From Cryptomeria japonica (Eukaryota; Streptophyta; Pinopsida; Cupressales; Cupressaceae), in NCBI RefSeq assembly GCF_030272615.1, contig NC_081405.1, positions 650,704,920-650,768,919 of the forward strand: a DNA stretch of 64,000 nt. Reading direction: 5' to 3'. Positions 22,600-33,600 of this stretch are shown piece by piece. Made by a program: the position numbers and the translations under genes. The first letter of the stretch is position 1. Each line of letters begins with the position of its first letter. The notes under the pieces are model-generated. The model did not search any database and was not told the DNA's origin. It saw nothing but the letters and a program-made list of their open reading frames with translations.

Positions 22600-23559
22600 C
22601 TACTTACACTCAAAAGCACAATGTCCTTCTCCTCCACACTTATAGAAAGTTCCTCTGAATGTTCTCTTGTTTGGTCTTCCAAAATTCTCATTCTGGTAGC
22701 TATCTGATTCTCTCCTCCAGTAGAAATTTCTATCATCTTTTAGATATGAATTACCTTCTTTGTTCAATTCCTTGTCCTTGTTCTGATCTATACAGGCTCC
22801 TCTTCCTCCGGTAAACATTCCACCTCTGCCTCTCTGCCTTTGCTCATGTTTTTTGTTTAGCTTCTCTTCTACCTTTAGGGCATACTAGTAAGTCTCTTAA
22901 AAACTCTCTAAACTAATCAAACTAAGTTCATCTTGTATAGACACCCACAATCCATTCAAATATCTTGCAACTTGTTCAACTTCATCATCAACATATTCGG
23001 ATCTGATATTTAACTTGTAAAATGCTTCGGTGTATTCCTTCACACTAGATTCCTTCTGTCTCAAATTTTGTAACTTCCGAAACAAATTCACTTGATAATC
23101 AGCTGGCATAAAATTTGACTTCAACTTAGCAATCATTTGATCCCATGTATTGATCTTCTCTTTACCTCTTCTCTGTCTATCAACTTACAAATTCTCCCAA
23201 CAAAGAGATGCATGACCTTTCAATCGGATACAAGAATATTTCACCTTACTTTCTTCTGTAGTGTTTTCAAAATCAAAATATTTATTCATGTCCGAGATCC
23301 AATCTATCAATTCATCTGAATCCAACTTTCTATCATATTCTGGTGGGGTAAAATGAGGTTTAGTATTCACCCTACTCAAAAGCCTCAAAAACCTTTTCTC
23401 ATCCGGATCAACCGTTGGTGGGTTTACTTGTTTTGTCGGGGCTTCTTCTTCTTCATCTTCACTTACATCTTCAATATGCTGGCCTCTTCTCTGGGCTGTC
23501 TCCACTAGGCTACTATCCCTCACAACATTTCCATCACAACATGGTCTGCATTCCCACAT
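22600..23559 (-). pseudogene. G1 Gag
   Basis: Three open pieces in one frame (23559-23185, 23136-22897, 22818-22600) separated by single stops. Recognisable are an acidic linker (VSEDEEEEA), FTPPEYDRKLDSDELIDWI, KVKYSCIRLKGHASLCWENL and a SSVKEYTEAFYKLNIRS block. The knuckle is FYKCGGEGHCAFEC, where the first Cys of CX2CX4HX4C has been lost. Confidence 0.88.
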
Positions 23560-23687
23560 GCTCCACCATTCCTAGTTCCTCTTCACGCCATTGTTTATGC
23601 CAGTCCTCTGCAGCTGCAGGTTAGATCCATAATCCGCCACCCTACAACACAAATCTCAGGACACGCAACCTCTAGACCAAAAACTTT

Positions 23688-23699
23688 GCTCTGATACCA
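23688..23699 (-). other. primer binding site of G1
   Basis: The minus strand reads TGGTATCAGAGC exactly, two bases inside the 5' LTR. It is complementary to the 3' end of initiator tRNA-Met. Confidence 0.93.
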
Positions 23700-23701
23700 C
23701 T

Positions 23702-24379
23702 TGAAGCAATCACCGCTTAGAAGGGACCTCAAAGAGATCAATCTGGACCGGTCAACAAGATTAAACACAACGAAAATAAAAAGATATGATAGAGGCAATG
23801 TAGAATATATTGATTTATTTCATGAAAATTGATTACAACCAACCAGGAACAACTGGTCTATACCATAACCGACTCACAGGCCTGCTAGAACATGCTCAAA
23901 ATACATAATAGGTCACAATCGAGACCTTAAATCTTAAGATTTATCTTCTATGCTTAGTCTAGTTACTTGATTCTTCGATTGTTAAATTCTAATGCCCAAT
24001 TACAATGATTTATATGATCCAAGGGGATTGGGTCAACCCAAAAAGGGATCAAAACCTGAAGAACAAGACCTAACGTGTAAAATCAATAAGGTCAACCTCT
24101 GCCAAGAGATTCCTCCAGAAAATCCAAAGGATGAAGTGTAGATCGCGGGAAAAGGTCGGACTCATGCCAAGAAACATCAGAATCAGTGCCCAAGGCTCCG
24201 AAAGCTTCAGAAGGTGTTTTGGTAGATCTCCAAAATAGGTCCAAGAAACCAGTAATGAGAACTGTCAATCGGTAACAGGAAACTGTCATGGAAACTGATA
24301 GCGATAACTTGCCAAAAAATGATCCAAATGCACTGCAATCTGGAAATAAGAAAGATGACCAAGTCTTCAAGTAGAATCC
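23702..24379 (-). repeat. G1 5' LTR, part 1
   Basis: It starts TGAAGCAATCACCGC and matches 18292 onward. It is interrupted at 24379 by copia-2; the last five bases AATCC are the left target duplication. Confidence 0.92.
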
Positions 24380-25918
24380 TGATAAATCAATGATGAATGA
24401 ATAGAACCAAACTAGTACTAAGAGGGGGGGGTGAATCAGTACAGGCAAAATACAGACCTAAACCGGTTCAGCAACAATTACTCCAAATGACTGGCAAATA
24501 GTGACACCGGTTTGAAATAGAGTGCAACCGGTAAAACTCAGAACAACTAAAACAATCATAAACTAGTTACTCACTGAGCTTTCCACTCAACTCAGAACTA
24601 CACTACCATTTCACCCTTATGTATGAATAGGTAATCTATCATCATATCTTCACAACATCTAGTTCAACATGTTTTATTGACAGACATAAAACACAGAACC
24701 ATCATATGCTTAACAGGTAATAACAAAGCATCACACGATAAAAGCATCACACATGACACACATATTTTTTCACATGGAAACTCAACTGGGAAAAACCACT
24801 GTGGGGATGAATACCCACAAGCTTGTTGTTGAACTCTTTGGAAGTCCGCTCTGTTAGAAGCCTTGTCCGGTTAAAGACATTACAAAAGGTTCTGCTAGGA
24901 ACCGATCCTGTTAGAGATCACCTGGTTAAGGGATGGCTACAATACCCGGTTAAGGGTTAAACCCTGTTAAGGGTACCTTGTTAGAGGATTTCAAGAACTC
25001 AATAGCTAAAGGATTTCCAGAGCTCTCTAGCTTTCCAGATCTCAATAACTTTGAGTTACCCTATTAAGGGATTTATAGCAAGCCAGTTAAGGCTACCCTG
25101 TTAGGGGATTTTCCAACTGTTGAGGTGGTTAGAGATCAATAGGTATTACAATGATCTGGTAACAACACTCAATGCCAATGCATATCCGCTTAAGCTCCTC
25201 TTCACCTTCTGCACTTACACTCTACAAGTATCACTTCTCTCCCCTGGTCTGGCAAGGATCTCGTATCCCTTCTCTTGGATACTCACACACAGCTTTTGCC
25301 AACAACCTCTTAAAGAATCACAACACCGACCTTATAGGACAATAGACAGGTCGGTAGCATAAACCCTAAACCCTAGACCTATTAGGTTAAGGAATTCAAA
25401 CAGTTCAATCCTAATCATTGATCATACTGTATTAAATGCAGCAGATCTTGAATAAATCTCAAGATATTCTCCATCGTTCATTATCCACCGATTTCATGGC
25501 AGCTGATAATCCATCACGCGTTTTGACCGTTTACAAACTTCGCACATTCCCGAGGTAGATAGGGATAGTCTTCTTCATGCAAGATCCTTCACGCGTGCAA
25601 CACGATCTGTTCTTTGTTATACTGCTTACTCATTACACAAAGATCACCGGTTGAGCCATACAGGCTTGAAGCACTTCAACCGGAAACCCTGAAGTGGAGA
25701 CTATCAACCGGTAGTCATATAACGCTTCCATGTGCCGGTTCCCATAACCATATGCCGGTTCATCTTGAACAAGCACACCACTTCACTTTGGCACAGATGC
25801 TGGTTCACAGTGTTATACTAGTTCTCACATATGCCAGTTCATACCTCTTCAACATATTGACATCAATGACAACATACAATGTCATTCTGTCCACAAACCG
25901 GTTTACATAATGCCAACA
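24380..25918 (-). repeat. copia-2 3' LTR (1539 bp)
   Basis: TG...CA ends in element sense. It contains AAACCCTAAACCCTAG at 25361-25376 and U3 copies of CCGGTT (for example near 25735, 25756 and 25898). Relative to the 5' LTR it has 17 extra bases near 24955, flanked by GTTAAGGG repeats. Confidence 0.95.
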
Positions 25919-25930
25919 ATCTCCCCCTTT
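25919..25930 (-). other. polypurine tract of copia-2
   Basis: AAAGGGGGAGAT on the minus strand immediately before the 3' LTR, identical to the copia-1 tract. A second tract lies near 26018-26029. Confidence 0.85.
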
Positions 25931-26163
25931 GGCATTGATGGCAATATACAAAGATATCTCTCCGCTTCACATTTTCTCCCCTAATTTTTGCAGATATCTT
26001 CTCCGCTTGACATCTTCTCCCCCTTTGACAACAATGCCAAAGTGGAGGCACAAGCTTCTTGGTTCCATTATGCTACTCCCCCTGAGGAGTAGCATCCTTC
26101 AACACATCAATCCTGAAGAAAGATTTGACTATGCAATACATGACTGATGTGGAGAATATACCT

Positions 26164-26826
26164 TTAGTTCACCTCTTGAAGGGGAAATACCCCTAATTCA
26201 CCTCTTAAGTGTGTAAATGTAGTCTTTGGAAGAGGCTTGGTGAATATGTCTGCTAACGGCTCCTTACTGGACACATGCTCCAGTGCAATCTCTTTGTCCT
26301 GAACCTTTTCCCTTAAGAAATGATACTTAATCTCAAAGTGCTTGGTTCTAGAATGTAAAACTAGATTCTTTGAAATATTGATAGCACTTGTGTTATCATA
26401 GAATATACTTACCGGTTCAGGTACAGGGATTTTGAAGCCTTTTAGTACATGCTTCATCCAAATTGTCTGAGTGCAGTTCATGAAAGTTGCAACATACTCC
26501 GCTTTCACTGTAGACTGAGAGATACAACTCTTCTTTTTACTCATCCATGAGACCAGTCTACCACCAAGGAAGAATGCACCACCGGTTGTGCTCTTCCGAT
26601 CATCTACATTACCAGCCCAATCAGCATCTGTGAACACTTTCAAGTTGAAGTCCTTACTATATGGATACCACAATCCATAGTCAACAGTTCCCTTCAAATA
26701 CCTAAGAATCTGCTTGACTGCAACCAAGTGGGATTCTCTTGGACTTTTCTGGAACCTTGCAGTAATGCCAACTGCATGTGCAATATCTGGTCTGCTATGT
26801 ATTACATAATGCAACTTACCTATCAT
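26164..26826 (-). pseudogene. copia-2 RT C-terminus and RNase H
   Basis: 220 codons starting MIGKLHYVIHSRPDIAHAVG, with RYLKGTVDYGLWYP, DWAGNVDDRKSTTGG, an SWMSKKKSCISQSTVKAEYV block, CDN-like FYDNTSAINIS and ADIFTKPLPK. It ends FPLQEVN. It is separated from the upstream RT segment by a TGA at 26830-26832, where copia-1 has CGA. Confidence 0.93.
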
Positions 26827-26988
26827 TGATCAGTATTCCTTCTCATTAACCAATGTAGAGTCATCCTCTTTGGATAGTTTACAACCGGTCACCATCGGTG
26901 TACCAACCGGTTTGCTATCTTCCATGCCAAAGGTCTTCAACACCTCTTTGACATATTTGGACTGAGTGATAAAGATTCCATCCTTCAT

Positions 26989-28596
26989 CTATTGAATCTG
27001 TAGTCCAATGAAGAACTTAATCTCCCCTATGAGTGACATCTCAAACTCTTCCTTCATCTCATCGGCAAACTCATGACTTATCTTGTCATCACCACCAAAG
27101 ATAATGTCATCAACAAATACCTCATAGATCAGGATCTGATCTCCTTCAGACTTCAAGTAGATATTGCTATCTTCACTTGTTCTCTCAAATCCAATCTTCA
27201 CAAGATGGGAATGTAGGCGCTCATACCATGCCCTAGGTGCTTGCTTTAGACCATATAAGGCTTTATGTAGCCTACATACCATGTCATTGTCTTCAGATAG
27301 GGCAAACCCATCTGGTTGCTCAATATACACCTCCTCTTCAAGTACACCATTTAGGAATGCAGATTTTACATCCATTTGATATACTTTGAAGCGTTTAAAA
27401 GCTGCATATGCAAGAAGTATACGAACTCCTTCCAATCTGGCTATAGGAGCAAAGGTTTCTCCATAGTCTTCTCCTTCTTCTTGAGCATATCCTTTGCACA
27501 CCAATCTGGCTTTATTCCTAATCACTATGCCATCATCATTCAACTTGTTTTTGAACACCCATTTGGTGCCAATGACATTTTTATGCTCTGGTTTGGTTAC
27601 CAAGGACCATGTACCATTTTTCTCTATCTGGTCAAATTCCTCTTCCATTGCCTTGATCCAATCTTCATCTTTATGAGCCTCTTTGAATGATTTAGGCTCA
27701 AATTTAGAGATCATACATGAGTTTTCTTTGATCTTTCTTCTTGTAAGGATTCCTGCATCCTTATCTCCTATGATTTGCTTAGGATCATGATTCAGCTTGA
27801 CATACCGAGGAATGGTCTTGACTTGTTCTTCTTGCTTTTCCTCTTCATCCTCATCTTCATCAGTATCAGCATTCATCGGTTCAGGAACACTGTTACTGGT
27901 ACTTGGTTGACTGATAACCGGTTCCCAGAAGGTTGCAACCGATTCATTTACAGCTTGCTCACTGTCGGTTTCCTCAGTTTTCTCAGAGGATTCATCAACT
28001 CTTACATTGATAATTTCCATAATTCTCTGAGTCCTATTGTTGTAACACTTGAGAGCTTTACTCTTGGTGAAATATCCTAGGAATATTCCCTCATCGCATT
28101 TAGCTTCAAATTTGCCCTGATGTTCACTCCTCTTGATGTAATATTTGCTACCAAATACCCTAAAGTAGCTAACCACAGGTGTCTTACCAGTCCGATACTC
28201 ATAAGGAGTTTTGTCCTTACCTTTCTTGATGAGTACCCAGTTCATTGTGTAGACTGCAATGCTCACCGCTTCTCTCCAAAAGGTGTAAGCTACCTTTCCT
28301 TGAATCAACATGGTTCTAGCTGCTTCAACCACAGTCCAGTTATTCCTCTCTGCTAGGCCATTCTGCTGTGGAGTCTGAGGGGCAGACAGTTGCCTCTTGA
28401 TGCCAAATTCTTCACAATACTTATTGAATTCACTGGAAGTGAATTCCCCTCCTTGATCAGTTCTGAGACACTTGATCCTTTTACCACTTTCCTTCTCCAC
28501 TAATGCTCTGAAAGCTTTGAACTTCACAAAGGCTTCAGACTTATCTTTCAAGAATGTGACCCACATCATTCTTGAGCAGTCATTAGTGAGAATCAT
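26989..28596 (-). pseudogene. copia-2 integrase core and reverse transcriptase
   Basis: A 535-codon open segment, the longest intact coding block in the window besides the E2 gene. It starts inside the integrase core ([20 protein letters not shown]), has [20 protein letters not shown] and QQNGLAERN with the catalytic Glu. An acidic linker ([15 protein letters not shown]) follows, then RT with [59 protein letters not shown] and [11 protein letters not shown]. It ends at a TAG replacing a Gln codon at 26989-26991. Confidence 0.95.
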
Positions 28597-28847
28597 AAGT
28601 ACCTATCACCTTGCACACTTCTAGTTTTCATAAGACCACACAAATCAGTATGCACAAGATCAAGCAAGTTGTCAGTAGTGAAACATTTACCTTTAAAGGT
28701 TGAGGAAGACATTTTCCCCAATTGACACTCTCTGCACAAGGTATTATCCGGTTTGCTTAGCACCGGCAACCCTCTAACTGCCTTGATCTTACTAGCCTTC
28801 ACAATGCTATTAAAGTTTACATGGCAGAGTCTCCTATGCCATATCTA
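28593..28847 (-). pseudogene. copia-2 integrase zinc-finger segment
   Basis: It reads KASKIKAVRGLPVL, LCRECQLGKM and LVHTDLCGLMKTRSVQGD, the zinc-finger end and start of the catalytic core. TAG at 28845-28847 replaces the Trp present in copia-1. The frame is lost around 28598-28605, where one base is missing compared with copia-1. Confidence 0.88.
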
Positions 28848-29045
28848 GCTATCATCAAACTTAGCCATAAGACATGTACTTATATTTGCATTCAGATGAA
28901 ATAGGTTACCTTTGGTCTGCATGCCGGTGGCCACCAATTCACCATCTTTTCCTTTGATTCTGCAAACTCCATTCTTGAATTCCAGAGTGAGGCCACTGTC
29001 ATTCAGCTGGGCAACACTCAGAAGGTTGTGTCTGAGACCATCAAC

Positions 29046-29351
29046 CTAGTACACATTGTCAGCACTACTCTTTCCATTTAGAGAGATGGACCCTCTGCCT
29101 TTGACCATGCATGGTGCATCATTGCCAAAGCGAACCACACCTCCATCATACTCCTCCAAGGATAGAAACTTGCTCCGGTCACCAGTCATATGGTGAAAAC
29201 AACCATTGTCAATGATCCACTCATTGGAATTATCAAACTGGGAGACAAGAGCCTTCTTGTCTGACACATCTTCTTTGACAACAACAAACACAATATCTTC
29301 ATTTTCTTCATCCTCTGATTCTTCATCTGTGACACCTTCATCAGCTGCCAC
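29046..29351 (-). pseudogene. copia-2 aspartic protease
   Basis: The catalytic block reads EWIIDNGCFHHMTGD: the DSG triad has become DNG, which should abolish activity. It ends at TAG 29046-29048 in place of the Trp codon seen in copia-1. An acidic stretch (DEESEDEENED) precedes it. Confidence 0.9.
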
Positions 29352-29428
29352 AAAACAGCTTCTCTAGTTTCCTCCTTTGAATTTCCTAAACCTTTCTGGT
29401 TTGTCCTTGTTATCACCATTAGGACAGT

Positions 29429-30253
29429 TTATGCAATATGTCCTATCCGATTATAAGAAAAGAATTTCAAAGGTAGCTTACCTTTGTATTTGTCGGTTCC
29501 TTTAGGAAGCTTCCTAGCAAGGAGAGCTTCAAATGCCATCAGAATCTCCTCATCGTCCATTTCTCTGCTCTGTCTAGGTTCACCACTAGTACTAGCTTCT
29601 TTTCCTTTTCTGGATGGTATAGCAGAGGCTTTAAAAGTTGATTCAGTCTTTTGAACACTGCCATCAAAACTATTTAGCTCATAAGCTGTCAACTTGGCTA
29701 TGATGGAGTCCAAGGATACCTTAGTCTTGTCTATTGATCTCAGCTCCTGAATAGCAGCAACCCTTATTGCATACACCGACAATAGGGATCTCAGGACTTT
29801 GCTTACCACAGTGGAATCTTCTATTTTTCCACTTGCACTCTTGATTTCTCCAACAACTGTTTTGATTCTTATTCCATACTGCTGAATGGTCTCACCTTCA
29901 ACCATCCGCATATCTTCAAACTTCCCTCTCAGGCTTTCTTCCTTAGCCTGTTTTACATGTTCATCACCACCATAGATATTTTCAAGAGCATCCCATACCT
30001 CTTTGGGATTTACCTTGTCCTGAACATCAATAAACTCAATGTCAGATAGACTACTAATAAGGGCTTCCATGACTTGCCCATTTTCTTGTATCTCTCTCTT
30101 TTGGTCATTGGTGAGAGTACTGGTAGGGACAACATAGACATTCTCAACATAACTCCAGTGTTGAGCACCCATGCTTCTGATGAATATCTTCATCCTATCT
30201 TTCCATATACCAAAATTTTTCCTGTTAAACTTTGGACCTTCCCTCTTCATCAT
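29429..30253 (-). pseudogene. copia-2 Gag
   Basis: 274 codons beginning MMKREGPKFNRKNFGIW. It contains VWDALENIYGGDEHVKQAKE, FEDMRMVEGETIQQYGIR and ELRSIDKTKVSLDSIIAKLT. The zinc knuckle has lost two Cys residues (FFSYNRIGHIA) and the frame breaks there by a one-base deletion near 29432. The final knuckle Cys is still readable in the other frame. Confidence 0.93.
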
Positions 30254-30308
30254 TTGACTGGGATCTTTACCTCAAGCGGTTAAGCTTACAACACAAAGGA
30301 CCTAGAGT

Positions 30309-30320
30309 GCTTTGATACCA
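30309..30320 (-). other. primer binding site of copia-2
   Basis: The minus strand reads TGGTATCAAAGC, one mismatch from the tRNA-iMet primer sequence, two bases inside the 5' LTR. Confidence 0.85.
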
Positions 30321-30322
30321 AT

Positions 30323-31843
30323 TGATAAATCAATGATGAACGAATAGTACCAAACCAGTACTGAGAGGGGGGGTGAATCAGTATAGGAAAAATACAGACC
30401 TAAACCGGTTCAGCAACAATCACTCCAAATGACTGGCAAACAGTGACACCAGTTTGAAACAGAGTGCAACTGGTAAAACTCAGAACAACTAAAACAATCA
30501 TAAACCAGTTACTCACTGAGATTTTCACTCAACTTAGAACTACACTACCATTTCACCCTTATGTATGAACAGGTACTCTATCATCATATCTTCACAATAG
30601 CTAGTTCAACATGTTTTATTGACAGGCATAAAACACATAACCATCATATGCTTAACAGGTAATAAAAAAGCATCACACGATAAAAGCATCACACATGACA
30701 CACATATTTTTTCACATGGAAACTCAACTGGGAAAAACCACTGTGGGGATGAATACCCACAAGCTTGTTGTTGAACTCTTTGGAAGTCCGCTCTGTTAGA
30801 AGCCTTGTTTGGTTAAAGATATTACAAAAGGTTCTGCTAGGAACCGATCCTGTTAGAGATCACCTGGTTAAGGGATGGCTACAATACCCGGTTAAGGGTA
30901 CCTTGTTAGAGGATTTCAAGAACTCAATAGCTAAAGGATTTCTAGAGCTCTCTAGCTTTCCAGATCTCAATAACTTTGAGTTACCCTGTTAAGGGATTTA
31001 CAGCAAGCTGGTTAAGGCTACCCTGTTAGGGGATTTTCCAACTGTTGAGGTGGTTAGAGATCAACAGGTATTACAATGATTTGGTAACAACACTCAATGC
31101 CAATGTAGATCCACTTAAGCTCCTCTTCACCTTCTGCACTTACACTCTACAGGTATCACTTCTCTCCTCTAGTCTGGCAAGGATCTCGTATCCCTTCTCT
31201 TGGATACTCACACATAGCTTTTGCCAACAACCTCCGAAAGAATCACAACATCGACCTTATAGGACAACAGACAGGTCGGTAGCATAAACCCTAAACCCTA
31301 GAACTGTTAGGTTAAGGAATTCAAATAGTTCAATCCTGATCGTTGATCATATTGTATTAAATGCAACAGATCTTGAATAAATCTCAAGACATTCTCCATC
31401 GTTCATTATCCACCGATTTCATGGTGGCTGATAATCCATCACGCGTTTTCACCGTTTACAAACTTCGCACATTCCCGAGGTAGATAGGGATAGTCTTCTT
31501 CGTGCAAGATCCTTCACGCGCGCAACACGATATGTTCTTTGTTATACTTCTTACTCATTACACAAAGATCACTGGTTGAGCCATACAGGCTTGAAGCACT
31601 TCAACCAGAAACCCTGAAGTGGAGACTACCAACCGGTTTTCATACAACGCTTCCATGTGCTGGTTCCCATAACCATATGCCAGTTCATCTTGAACAAGCA
31701 CACCACTTCACTTTGGCACAAATGCCAGTTCACAGTGTTATATCGGTTCTCACATATGCCGGTTCATACCTCTTCAACATATTGACATCAATGACAACAT
31801 ACAATGTCATTATGTCCACATACCGGTTCACATAATGCCAACA
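30323..31843 (-). repeat. copia-2 5' LTR (1521 bp)
   Basis: Same ends as the left LTR and closely similar. The telomere-like run is at 31285-31300. The right target duplication AATCC follows directly. Confidence 0.95.
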
Positions 31844-31984
31844 AATCCAACTCCACAGGATCCAGTGAGCCAAAACCGGGACACATAGAAAGAAATGTTG
31901 AAACTGCAAACAAAAAACAAAACAGAAAGGAAAATGTTTTTGGTTGATGAAAGACTGCTATGAACTGGGGATGCTCCTGCATCA
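31844..31984 (-). repeat. G1 5' LTR, part 2
   Basis: Continues the G1 LTR after copia-2: AATCCAACTCCACAGGATCC ... CTCCTGCATCA, matching 18951-19082. The five bases after it are TGTTG. Confidence 0.93.
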
Positions 31985-33386
31985 TGTTGACACACCTTCT
32001 AGACACCACCAAAATAGTACCACATGCAACAACACTAACCAAAATCCTAAGATCGACCCAAAAATAGAACCTTTTAGCTTACACTGATATTCCAAATTCA
32101 AACTTCAATCTGGACCAAAAACACAACATGTAGACAACCACAAATTCAATATAAAGTATCAGTAAAACCATGATGACAGTTATCAAAATCATCAGATACA
32201 TTTCCAACACAAACCAAACCAAACCAAACCATCAAGAAGCCATACTATTTAGTAGAATAGTCACAAGTAGCAACATTCCACCTCCAAACCAAACTAACAT
32301 CAAATCTTTGAAAACACAACATTCCATCAATATTTGCCATAAAAAACACCTTTAAATAGTTTCCATGTGTTTGTACACCATCTACACACCCTATATTGTC
32401 ATAGAATCACCACAATCTTTCACATAATCTTGTTGTCACTGCACAAGCCAATATGCTTTCAACATAGAAGCACTTGAATATCAGAAAACTGAAGATGACA
32501 ATCACCATACTTTGACCACACAATTGTTTGCAATATACCTTCCACATTTCAGACCAAGACACTAGATTAAAACAACATATCAGTAAACACAAATTATCCA
32601 CATATTCCTGAAAACACCTTTTTTCTCCATCATAGACATTTACCAACATACTGCATACAATAGCATGTGGTCAATCATACACCTTTGTAGTTGTACACAT
32701 AAAAAATAGGTTAGTTAAGAACCCAAGTGTACCAATGAGACATTAGATTGAAAGATTTAAACAAAAGCATATTAGAAACATCAAATGCAACAAATCCTTC
32801 AAGAGCATCCCATTGTCCTCTATCTCCAAGGACCTATTGAGTCTATCGATTTAGTGCTCTCAGGTTATGCACAAGACTCACTTAGATGACAACTAAGAGA
32901 ATGAGATTTACAAGATGGAGTGCAATTACACTAAGATGAGAGCTACTGCAAGATATAAACAAAGCTAATATGAAGCTAAGATGATGCTAAGCGTGATACA
33001 AACAAGATGATTTAAGCTAAAATGATACTAAAATGATAAGATAAAAAAAGCTAGATGGATGCACAAGCTAGAGATAATTTAGCATTAGTATGATGCAAAA
33101 ATAAGAGATGATATTCATGCATGGAGATGGCTCTATTTATAGGCTTTCCAAGGCCAAGAGTGAGATGGCATGGAATCAAGGGCTGAGATTCAATCTGGCA
33201 AATTGGATGGTGAGGATGCAAAGATCATTTATGATGGTAGATGGAAGATGAAAATTTATTGCCAAGCCATGGGTGAAGGAAGCAACATGGAGTAAATAGG
33301 CATGGAGCAAGCAAGGTCCAAGTACCTAGATGCAAGAAGCAAGGAAGATTTGAGTACCCAGGAGTGTAAGACTTGAGTACCCTAAA
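31985..33386. other. unassigned region with a TATA-like site
   Basis: No protein domain is recognised. Around 33127-33140 CTCTATTTATAGGC reads like a TATA box. The GATG/AAGCTAA-rich stretch at 32930-33110 is low in complexity. An old LTR is possible, but no paired copy is in the window. Confidence 0.4.
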
Positions 33387-33600
33387 TGCATGTGCAAAGA
33401 AGGTTCAAATACCCAAGTGTAAGGCTTAGGTAATTTGGAAGAATGAACAAGCGAAGGCTCAAATACCCAAGTGTAAGGATTGAGTACTTTGGAAGAATGA
33501 ACTAGCAAAGGCTCAAATACCCAATTGTAAGGCTTCAATACTTTGGAAGCATGGAGCAAGCAAAGTTGTAAGTACCCAAGTGTAAGATTCAAGGTACCTT
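33387..33600 (+). repeat. 54-bp tandem repeat, about four copies
   Basis: Units containing GAATGAACAAGCGAAGGCTC and AAATACCCAAGTGTAAGG recur with start points at 33441, 33495 and 33549 (54 bp each) plus degenerate copies upstream. Because 54 is a multiple of three, one minus-strand frame stays open across it (YTWVFEPSLVHSSK repeated). I regard that as a by-product, not a gene. Confidence 0.8.

Larger units (their letters stand above)
24380..31843 (-). mobile_element. copia-2, Ty1/copia element inserted in the G1 5' LTR
   Basis: LTRs at 24380-25918 and 30323-31843, with AATCC duplicated at 24375-24379 and 31844-31848. It has the same domain order and family as copia-1. It carries four in-frame stops and two one-base deletions, so it is dead. 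The empty target is preserved in the G1 3' LTR at about 18938-18960, which confirms the boundaries. Confidence 0.97.
18292..31984 (-). mobile_element. G1, Ty3/gypsy chromovirus split by copia-2
   Basis: The LTRs are 18292-19082 (3') and 23702-24379 continued at 31849-31984 (5'). Order on the minus strand is gag, protease, RT, RNase H, integrase, chromodomain. A perfect 12-base tRNA-iMet primer site sits two bases inside the 5' LTR. Flanks are CGTCG on the left and TGTTG on the right, which could be one 5-bp duplication altered at two CpG sites. The coding region is full of stops and frameshifts. Confidence 0.93.

Noticed and set aside
33326-33592. 88-codon protein with repeated YTWVFEPSLVHSSK
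   Set aside because: It is produced by a 54-bp tandem repeat; no start context or homology supports it.
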